A DNA stretch of 10,565 bases from positions 1 through 10,565 of the forward strand of contig CAYWRO010000101.1 in assembly GCA_964460345.1 (NCBI GenBank), written 5' to 3'. Shown here one piece after another: positions 6,143 through 10,565 of this stretch. The position numbers were made by a program, and so were the translations under genes. Origin of the DNA: CAYWRO01 sp964460345. Lineage in GTDB: Bacteria > Planctomycetota > Phycisphaerae > Phycisphaerales > UBA1924. A model generated the notes under the pieces. It had not been told where the DNA came from. It saw only the letters and a program-made list of their open reading frames with translations, and ran no database searches. Position 1 is the first letter of the stretch, and every line of letters begins with the position of its first letter.

Positions 6143-6921
6143 TGAACTACGGGCTGCAGCTCTCCGCCTCCGGCCTGTTCACGTCCATGTACGCCATGGA
6201 CGTCGCGGCGAACAACCTCGCCAACGTCGAGACCGTCGGCTTTAAGCCGGACCTTGTATCGACGCGCCTGCGTGAGCCCGTCCGGGCCGAAGACGGGGTG
6301 TGGCACCTGCCCTCCAACGACCTCCTGGAGCGGCTCGGCGGCGGCGTCCTCCTTCAGCCGAACCGCGTTCAGTTCAGCCAGGGCACGCTGGAGGAGAGCA
6401 GCAACCCACTTGATCTGGCGATCAAGGGCGACGGCTTCTTCGTGGTGGCCGCGGCGGGGGCGGATGGCCGAACGGAGCCGCACCTCACCCGCGACGGGCG
6501 TTTTACGCTCGATGACACCGGCCGCCTCGTCATGAGCGCCAGCGGCTACGCGGTTCTGGACACGCAGAATCGACCGATTCATCTTGACCCGACGGCCGAG
6601 GCGACGATCGAGGCGGACGGCACCATCCGCCAGAACAACGCGGCGGTTGCCCGCCTCCAGGTTGCGGACGTTCCTGACCGCGCTGCGCTTGCCAAGGTTG
6701 GCGAATCCCTCTTTGCCGCTCCGCAGGCGGTCATGAGTGCGCGCCGGCCCGCGGCGGGCCGTGTCGAGCAGTGCATGGTTGAGGCGTCGGGCGTCGACCC
6801 GGTGAAGGCGATGCTCACAGTCTCCAAGGCTGCCAGCGCGGTGACCGCCAATGCCCGCATGCTCCAGATGCACGATGAAACGCTCAACCGCGCCATCAAC
6901 GGCCTTGGCCGCGTGGCTTGA
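6142..6921 (+). CDS. flgF: Flagellar basal-body rod protein FlgF
   Basis: A 259-residue rod protein of the FlgF/FlgG/FlgE family. It forms part of the rod that carries torque through the periplasm and is exported by the flagellar type III apparatus, hence no signal peptide. The N-terminal D0 helix carries the family signature AANNLANVETVGFK (about 22-35). The middle has the rod/hook core (NPLDLAIKGDGFFVV, then LTRDGRFTLDDTGRLV). The C-terminal helix begins EASGVDPVKAML and ends near residue 255; it lacks the TQRAFEMNSQ motif found in the next gene. It is called FlgF rather than FlgG because it precedes a bona fide FlgG, lacks the FlgG-specific LYMERAQPG segment and has a divergent C-terminus. 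It overlaps the upstream ORF by one base and leaves 21 nt to flgG. Confidence 0.88.
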   Translation: MNYGLQLSASGLFTSMYAMDVAANNLANVETVGFKPDLVSTRLREPVRAEDGVWHLPSNDLLERLGGGVLLQPNRVQFSQGTLEESSNPLDLAIKGDGFFVVAAAGADGRTEPHLTRDGRFTLDDTGRLVMSASGYAVLDTQNRPIHLDPTAEATIEADGTIRQNNAAVARLQVADVPDRAALAKVGESLFAAPQAVMSARRPAAGRVEQCMVEASGVDPVKAMLTVSKAASAVTANARMLQMHDETLNRAINGLGRVA

Positions 6922-6930
6922 TCGCAGTTA

Positions 6931-6937
6931 AGAAGGA
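6931..6937 (+). promoter_or_regulatory. Ribosome binding site of flgG
   Basis: AGAAGGA lies 5 nt before the ATG at 6943 and is among the strongest Shine-Dalgarno sequences in the window. It fixes the flgG start and may support higher expression, since about 24 FlgG subunits build the distal rod. Confidence 0.65.
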
Positions 6938-6942
6938 TCCTT

Positions 6943-7752
6943 ATGGCCTCGATCGCACTCAACTCGGCCGCCAGCGGGCTCTCGGCGCTCAATACGCGCC
7001 TTGACGTTGTGGCCAACAACCTCGCGAACGTCAACACCGCCGGCTTCAAGTCGTCGCGTGTGAACTTTCAGGACCTGCTTTACATGGAGCGGGCCCAGCC
7101 CGGCGTGGAGAACGCCGCGGGCGATGAGCGTCCGACGGGCTTGTACGTCGGCCTCGGCGTGAAGGTCGCCGGGACCCAGAACGACTTCACCGAGGGCGCG
7201 GTGATCACGACGGACCGAGAGCTGGACGTCTACATCTCCGGTGACGGCTTCTTCCGGGTGCAGGTGCAGGATGACCTGGCGCCGGGGGGAATCGCTTATA
7301 CGCGCAACGGCCAGTTCACCGTCAACAGCGAGGGCGAGCTGGTGATGGCCAACGACCAGGGGCGCCGCCTTGACGTCGGCTTCACCATTCCGCCGGAGGC
7401 GACCGGCATCCAGATCGACGCCTCCGGGCAGGTTTCGGCGATCATGCCGGGCGAGGAGGAGCCGCAGCAGATCGGCGAGATCCTGCTGGCGACCTTCATC
7501 AACCCGCAGGGGCTCTCTCCGCTCGGTGAAAACCTGTACGCCGAGACCGGCGCTTCCGGGCCGCCCATTGATGGCGAGCCGGGCACGGAGAACTTCGGCC
7601 AGCTTCTGCAGGGCGCGTATGAGGGCTCTAACGTCGACCCGACGCGCGAACTCATTGACCTCATTACCACGCAGCGCGCCTTCGAAATGAACTCCCAGTC
7701 CATCCGCGCCGCCGATGAAACCCTCCGCACCATCGCACAGCTCCGGACCTAA
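6943..7752 (+). CDS. flgG: Flagellar distal rod protein FlgG
   Basis: A 269-residue distal rod protein, close to the usual 260. The N-terminal D0 segment SGLSALNTRLDVVANNLANV is followed by NTAGFKSSRVNFQDLLY and the FlgG-specific segment LYMERAQPG (about 46-54), which separates distal rod from the flexible hook protein. The core has ISGDGFFRVQ and YTRNGQFTVNSEGELV. The C-terminus SNVDPTRELIDLITTQRAFEMNSQ is the canonical FlgG helix that forms the inner tube wall. The start is supported by AGAAGGA 5 nt upstream. The TAA stop (7750-7752) overlaps the first base of an inverted heptamer array leading into flgA, so the end of this gene may lie in an mRNA hairpin controlling the next. Confidence 0.95.
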   Translation: MASIALNSAASGLSALNTRLDVVANNLANVNTAGFKSSRVNFQDLLYMERAQPGVENAAGDERPTGLYVGLGVKVAGTQNDFTEGAVITTDRELDVYISGDGFFRVQVQDDLAPGGIAYTRNGQFTVNSEGELVMANDQGRRLDVGFTIPPEATGIQIDASGQVSAIMPGEEEPQQIGEILLATFINPQGLSPLGENLYAETGASGPPIDGEPGTENFGQLLQGAYEGSNVDPTRELIDLITTQRAFEMNSQSIRAADETLRTIAQLRT

Positions 7753-7781
7753 TGCATAATGCACAATGAACAATGCACAAT
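7751..7781 (-). repeat. Heptamer array (AATGCAC orientation) over the flgG stop and flgA start
   Basis: Four heptamers AATGCAT, AATGCAC, AATGAAC, AATGCAC plus AAT. This is the reverse complement of the array at 7832-7862, with two mismatches over 31 nt. It touches the flgG stop codon and the candidate flgA start codons at 7759, 7780 and 7783. Confidence 0.85.
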
Positions 7782-7782
7782 G

Positions 7783-8970
7783 ATGAAGCAGCACCCGACG
7801 CCTCGGCGCTTGCCGCGGGCGTTCCTCTTCTATTGTGCATTGTGCATTGTGCATTGTGCATTCCTCACCGCCCCGGCGTTCGCCCAGAACACGCTCACAC
7901 TCCGCCCCGCCGCGCGCGTCGATCAGGGCAACCCCATCACACTCGCCGACATCGCCGACATCGCCGGCCCCGATGCCAACACCCTCGGCGCGATCATCGT
8001 CCACCCCGCCTCCGACGAGAATCATGAAAAAACGGGTGCCACGGCTCGCGGTACTCCGCGCAGCCGTGCGGATGCGCACGAAACATCCACCCTTCCCGCC
8101 CCCCCCGCCTGGATCGAGCTCGACCTTGCCGCCATCCGCGACGCCCTCACCGCCGCGGAGATCCCCCAGGGGCGCATCGCCCTCAACGGCGCTTCGTGCG
8201 CTGTGCGCTTCATCAAGCCGATCGCCGATCTTCCTGAGACGCGGCCCTCCGCAAGCGCTCCGGCCGGAGGGGGGCCGACGATCCGCGACGCCGTTACCGC
8301 CCAGCTTGCGCGCTTTTACAACGTTCCTCTTTCTGATCTCCGTCTCACCTTCCGCGCCCCCTCTCGGGCTGAATCGAGCGATCTGCTCGACCGGCCCCTG
8401 CCCGGCGCGGGCGCGGACGTCGGGCGCATTGACATCCAGCCCGGCGCGGCCGATTCCTCTTCGCGCATCCCTGTGCACATCTTCGTCTTCGAAGGCGACC
8501 GTCTTACCGTCAACGAGACGATCCTCGTCGATGCGGTCATCCGCCGCCCGGTCCTCATCGCGCGGCGCGACATCGACCGGCGCGAGACCATCGCGGCCGA
8601 TGATTTCCTCACCGCCGAGCAGTGGGTTCCCGCCGGCGACCGCCCGCCCGCCACCGCCGAGGCGGCGGCGGGCGCGCAGGCCTCCAACCGCATCCAGGCC
8701 GGCGACATCATCACCACCGCCCACGTCGAGCCCCCGATCGTCGTGAACCGCGGCGACATCGTCACCGTTCACTGCCTCGCCGGCGCGTTCACAATCCAGC
8801 TTCGCGCCCGCGCCCTGGAGAAGGGGCGCGATGGGGACGTCATCCCCTTCCGCGCCGAAGGCGCCGATCGGAACGCGACTCCCTTCACCGCCCGCATGAG
8901 CGGCCGCGGCACAGCGGTGATGCTCACCGGCGCAGGCGCGACGACCACAACGAACACTTCGCGAGACTGA
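7783..8970 (+). CDS. flgA: FlgA, periplasmic chaperone for flagellar P-ring assembly (SAF domain)
   Basis: A 395-residue exported protein. FlgA assists FlgI polymerisation into the P ring around the rod. The signal peptide (about 1-35, ending PAFAQ) has a hydrophobic core, YCALCIVHCAF, encoded by ATTGTGC heptamers. The C-terminal SAF domain is clear: PVLIARRDIDRRETIAADD (about 256-274), then the IQAGDIITTAHVEPP loop and the beta region VNRGDIVTVHCLAGAFTIQLRA. The protein is longer than proteobacterial FlgA (about 220). Part of the excess is palindrome-encoded inserts, at residues 84-103 (TGATARGTPRSRADAHETS), near 154-166 and near 287-299. The ATG at 7783 is preferred because MKQ..RRLPR makes a normal signal peptide; starts at 7759 or 7780 would add repeat-encoded residues (MHNEQCT). 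It lies 30 nt after flgG, and the start region can pair with the downstream array. Confidence 0.85.
   Translation: MKQHPTPRRLPRAFLFYCALCIVHCAFLTAPAFAQNTLTLRPAARVDQGNPITLADIADIAGPDANTLGAIIVHPASDENHEKTGATARGTPRSRADAHETSTLPAPPAWIELDLAAIRDALTAAEIPQGRIALNGASCAVRFIKPIADLPETRPSASAPAGGGPTIRDAVTAQLARFYNVPLSDLRLTFRAPSRAESSDLLDRPLPGAGADVGRIDIQPGAADSSSRIPVHIFVFEGDRLTVNETILVDAVIRRPVLIARRDIDRRETIAADDFLTAEQWVPAGDRPPATAEAAAGAQASNRIQAGDIITTAHVEPPIVVNRGDIVTVHCLAGAFTIQLRARALEKGRDGDVIPFRAEGADRNATPFTARMSGRGTAVMLTGAGATTTTNTSRD
7832..7862 (+). repeat. Heptamer array (ATTGTGC)4 encoding the FlgA signal-peptide core
   Basis: Four perfect tandem copies of ATTGTGC plus ATT. Translated, the array gives the repeating heptapeptide IVHCALC, which is hydrophobic in every forward frame. 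It is the right arm of an inverted repeat with 7751-7781, separated by a 50-nt loop. Confidence 0.9.
8033..8093. repeat. Palindromic REP-like insert inside flgA
   Basis: CACGGCT/CGCGG (8040-8051) pairs with CCGCG/CAGCCGTG (8056-8068), giving a 12-bp stem with one bulge around a TACT loop. It is flanked by GGGTG and CCACCC. The insert keeps the reading frame and encodes a Thr/Arg-rich stretch with no FlgA similarity that I can see. Confidence 0.45.
8242..8277. repeat. Second GC-rich inverted repeat inside flgA
   Basis: CGGCCCTCCG (8242-8251) faces CGGAGGGGGGCCG (8265-8277) as an imperfect stem. It encodes a low-complexity linker (RPSASAPAGGGP) between the N-terminal region and the central domain. 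Confidence 0.35.
8646..8673. repeat. Third GC-rich inverted repeat inside flgA
   Basis: GCCCGCC (8646-8652) and GGCGGGC (8667-8673) form a perfect 7-bp stem. It encodes an Ala/Pro-rich insert in a loop of the SAF domain. Chance is not excluded in DNA this GC-rich. Confidence 0.3.
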
Positions 8971-8972
8971 CC

Positions 8973-9698
8973 ATGCCCCCGAACTGCTCTCCGCGCTCCC
9001 CCATTGTGCATTGTGCATTGTGCATTGTGCATCTCTCCGCCCTCGGTTTCGCCGCTGGAACAGCGAGTTCCGCCGCGGCCCAGAGTCTCCTCCGCGACGA
9101 CCAGCCGCCGATCCCGGGTGAGATCCTCAACCCAACGGCGGCGCTCGAGCCGGTCAGCCTCATCGCCGTCGTGCCGCCGCAGCCGCGGCAGTACGCCAAG
9201 CACGACCTTGTCGAGATTATTATCAATCAATCGACGACTTACTCTTTCGAGCAATCCTTAGAAACAGATAAGGATTACGACCTCGATGCGGAGTTGAGCG
9301 AGTTCCCCTCGCTGCGTCACCTGCTGGAACTGCAACTCCGCCAGGGGGATACCTCGCCGTTGGCCCGCGCTTCGGCGGGCGCCAAGAAAAAGTTTGAAGG
9401 GGAAGGGGAGCGCGAAAGCAAGGACAAGCTCACCGCGCGCATCAGCGCCCTGGTCATCGACGTCAAGCCGAACGGCAACCTTGTCGTCGAGGCGAAGGAG
9501 ACGATCGACAAGGACGGCGAGATCAAGACGATGGTCCTCTCCGGCGTCTGCCGCCAGGAAGACATCACCGAGCAGAACACGATCCAGTCGAGCAAGCTCG
9601 CCAACCTCACGATCCGGCTGCAATACGAGGGCGACGTCTCCGAGGCCGCCAAGAAGGGGATCATCGCGGAGGTGCTGGACACGATTTTCGCCTTTTAA
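8973..9698 (+). CDS. flgH: Flagellar L-ring protein FlgH
   Basis: A 241-residue outer-membrane ring protein that acts as the bushing for the flagellar rod. Family motifs are KHDLVEIIINQSTTYSFEQS (about 75-94) and the C-terminal block GVCRQEDITEQNTIQSSKLA...GIIAEVLDTIFAF, equivalent to the GIVRPEDI...F(P)F ending of FlgH. The signal peptide is about 1-37 (ending SAAAQ), and residues 11-20 (IVHCALCIVH) are encoded by ATTGTGC heptamers. Classical FlgH is a lipoprotein; no proper lipobox is seen, because the only cysteines near the core are C14 and C17 and neither has Ala/Gly before it. Signal peptidase I processing is therefore more likely. A small hairpin-encoded insert (LARASAGA) lies near residue 130. 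The ATG at 8973 is 2 nt after flgA's stop, implying coupling; the frame is open further upstream but overlaps flgA. Confidence 0.9.
   Translation: MPPNCSPRSPIVHCALCIVHLSALGFAAGTASSAAAQSLLRDDQPPIPGEILNPTAALEPVSLIAVVPPQPRQYAKHDLVEIIINQSTTYSFEQSLETDKDYDLDAELSEFPSLRHLLELQLRQGDTSPLARASAGAKKKFEGEGERESKDKLTARISALVIDVKPNGNLVVEAKETIDKDGEIKTMVLSGVCRQEDITEQNTIQSSKLANLTIRLQYEGDVSEAAKKGIIAEVLDTIFAF
9003..9032 (+). repeat. Heptamer array (ATTGTGC)4 encoding the FlgH signal-peptide core
   Basis: Four perfect ATTGTGC copies plus AT, identical in unit, copy number and strand to the array in flgA 1.2 kb upstream. No inverted partner lies near the flgH start. Confidence 0.9.
9363..9380. repeat. Short hairpin insert inside flgH
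   Basis: GCCCGC (9363-9368) and GCGGGC (9375-9380) flank a 6-nt GCTTCG loop. It encodes an Ala-rich stretch in a variable region of FlgH. Confidence 0.3.
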
Positions 9699-9720
9699 GC
9701 GTCCGATGCTGATCGGGTGG

Positions 9721-9750
9721 CATGCTCAAGCAGTCTTCTGCTTGAGCATG
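9721..9750. terminator. Perfect 13-bp palindrome after flgH, terminator or REP element
   Basis: CATGCTCAAGCAG (9721-9733) and CTGCTTGAGCATG (9738-9750) are exact reverse complements around a TCTT loop, 22 nt after the flgH stop. Only TTC follows the stem, so it is not a textbook T-tailed terminator. A dispersed REP-like element that also stops or stabilises the flagellar transcript is equally likely. Confidence 0.5.
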
Positions 9751-9796
9751 TTCAGTGCCCGGGCCGCACGCCACGACTCCACGGCGGATGCCGTGT

Positions 9797-9802
9797 GAGG
9801 AG
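9797..9802 (+). promoter_or_regulatory. Ribosome binding site supporting a TTG start
   Basis: GAGGAG lies 8 nt before TTG at 9811. It is a strong match at good spacing and is the main reason to accept this uncommon start codon. Confidence 0.5.
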
Positions 9803-9810
9803 ACCTGGAT

Positions 9811-10173
9811 TTGGCTGTAAGTAGAGACCTCCTGGCCAAGGCGCTCGCATTTGCGATTGCAGAAGCGGTCGAGTCACTTCGCCACGGTGTGTCGGCGGAT
9901 GAGATTGCACCGCGCATCCGACTTGAGGACGAGATCCTCAACCCCGGGCTCGTCGAACAAATCCTGCGGGACGCGGTACTCGGGCCCTGCCTGAAGTATG
10001 TAGAAATGTACATCCACATCTACCGTCATCATCACCGCGATGCGGACTTCGTCACCACGCTTGGAGCATCGCAGACCGAATGCCTCGAGCGTTGTGATGA
10101 CGTTGCGGACCACTGCTGGGCCGCCCCTGAACACTTGCCCGCGTTCGTGGCTTCGATCAAGGACCACTTGTGA
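9811..10173 (+). CDS. Hypothetical protein of 120 residues
   Basis: I do not recognise this protein. It starts at TTG with GAGGAG 8 nt upstream and ends at TGA (10171-10173). The N-terminal half is helical and acidic (LLAKALAFAIAEAVESLRHG, then RIRLEDEILNPGLVEQILRD). A His-rich segment YIHIYRHHHRD lies around residues 68-78, and Cys residues appear at about 60, 91, 95 and 102. No signal peptide or membrane segment is evident. Third codon positions are less GC-rich than in the flagellar genes (GTA, AGT, AGA, GCA and TTT are used), and it sits between a palindrome and a repeat array near a possible insertion-element end, so it may be acquired. The opposite-strand frame also stays open here because of the repeats; the ribosome binding site favours the + strand. 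Confidence 0.45.
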   Translation: MAVSRDLLAKALAFAIAEAVESLRHGVSADEIAPRIRLEDEILNPGLVEQILRDAVLGPCLKYVEMYIHIYRHHHRDADFVTTLGASQTECLERCDDVADHCWAAPEHLPAFVASIKDHL

Positions 10174-10221
10174 GAGTTGGTCGTGCGAATCTGCAAGGCC
10201 CTCGTTGACGAGCCTCTTGGA

Positions 10222-10459
10222 GGGCTCCGAAAAAGTCATTTCTGGAGCCGCAAAAATCACCTGAGCGGCCCCAAGAGTCATTTCTGGGGCCTGTGAAATC
10301 ACTTTTGGGGCCCGCGAAATGATTTTTGGAGCCTGTGAAATGACTTTTGGGGCCTGTAAAACTATTTTTGGGGCCTGTGAAATGATTTTTGGGGCCTGTG
10401 AAATCGTTTTTGGGGCCCCAAAAATCATTTTTGGGGCCTGAGAAATAGCGCTGGGCGAG
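10222..10459. repeat. Array of at least ten 21-bp tandem units in exact register
   Basis: Units resemble GGGGCCTGTGAAATGATTTTT. The GGGGCC (or GGAGCC/GCGGCC) box begins at 10244, 10265, 10286, 10307, 10328, 10349, 10370, 10391, 10412 and 10433: ten boxes with no insertion or deletion. Decayed units flank both ends (near 10223 and 10454). Because 21 is divisible by 3, several frames stay open across it. One minus frame reads APKIISQ-like heptapeptides and another TGPKNHF-like ones, neither with a convincing start. The rest of the gene-free stretch 10174-10565 holds only this array, a short spacer (10460-10502) and the IS-like end. Confidence 0.9.
10414..10438. repeat. Perfect 12-bp inverted repeat within the 21-bp array
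   Basis: GGCCCCAAAAAT (10414-10425) and ATTTTTGGGGCC (10427-10438) are exact reverse complements around a single C. One unit departs from the GTGAAA consensus to CCAAAA, which creates the symmetry. Confidence 0.6.
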
Positions 10460-10503
10460 GGTTATCTGACCTGCACCCGCGTTTAAACGCTGTAAGCGGG
10501 GGT

Positions 10504-10562
10504 ACCGCCCCTGTACAGACCGGGCACATCCTTTACACCTGTTCGGGGACATGGTTGACACA
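10504..10562 (-). mobile_element. Possible terminal sequence of an insertion element (IS481-like), cut by the window edge
   Basis: Read on the minus strand, the segment starts TGTCAACCATGTCCCCGAAC and contains two related blocks: ATGTCCCCGAACAGGTGTAA and GGATGTGCCCGGTCTGTACA. Repeated ATGT-CCCG-type blocks near a TGT end resemble transposase-binding termini that I associate with IS481-family elements. No transposase is visible, and the other end lies outside the window. This rests on remembered resemblance only. Confidence 0.3.
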
Positions 10563-10565
10563 TTG

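Noticed and set aside
8622..8972. Longer upstream start for flgH
   Set aside because: It would overlap flgA by about 350 bp and bury the signal peptide; the ATG at 8973 begins it directly.
6928..9018. 696-codon open frame on the minus strand across flgG and flgA
   Set aside because: It is antisense to two confidently identified flagellar genes, has Arg/Gly/Asp-rich composition typical of GC-rich antisense frames, and shows no domain.
9874..10428. Minus-strand protein with APKIISQ-type heptapeptide repeats
   Set aside because: Open frames arise automatically from a 21-bp array. There is no ribosome binding site at its ATG, and it overlaps a + strand ORF that has a good one. Kept only as an alternative explanation of the repeat spacing.
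10214..10445. CRISPR array
   Set aside because: The 21-bp units are continuous, without alternating identical repeats and unique spacers of about 30 bp, and no cas gene is near.

Overview
The window looks like chromosomal DNA from a high-GC member of the Planctomycetota, most likely class Phycisphaerae. Three things point there: two neighbouring secreted proteins end in the degenerate EF-hand tail known as the GC-type dockerin, typical of that group; a flagellar rod/ring operon in the order flgF-flgG-flgA-flgH is present; and palindromic and short tandem repeats are inserted into coding sequence. No rRNA, tRNA or taxonomic marker is present, so the assignment is an inference.

Left part (1-3507, + strand). 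The window opens inside a class II fumarase gene whose reading frame carries an in-frame TAG at 80-82. Two exported proteins follow: a pyroglutamyl-peptidase-I-like protein in which the expected catalytic cysteine appears to be serine (1127-2131), and an alkaline-phosphatase-superfamily phosphodiesterase (2184-3470). Both have a signal peptide and a dockerin-like C-terminus, which suggests they share a destination outside the cytoplasm.

Middle (3508-6142). On the minus strand lies a 608-residue von Willebrand A protein with an intact MIDAS (5334-3508). It is divergent from a 113-residue protein with two tandem four-cysteine zinc motifs (5418-5759). Both genes, and the phosphodiesterase gene, have a TANNNT box ending 5-6 nt before the ATG, suggesting leaderless mRNAs. 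A small unknown ORF (5915-6142) then overlaps flgF by one base.

Flagellar operon (6142-9698). FlgF and FlgG are rod proteins, FlgA is the periplasmic chaperone for P-ring assembly, and FlgH is the L-ring protein. Together they supply the distal rod and outer-ring steps of basal-body assembly; flgI and flgJ do not follow. The heptamer ATTGTGC, four copies each time, encodes the hydrophobic core of both the FlgA and FlgH signal peptides. A matching inverted array lies over the start of flgA.

Right part (9699-10565). A perfect 13-bp palindrome follows flgH. Then comes a 120-residue unknown ORF with a strong ribosome binding site, an array of at least ten 21-bp units in exact register (two DNA helical turns each), and a sequence resembling the end of an insertion element.
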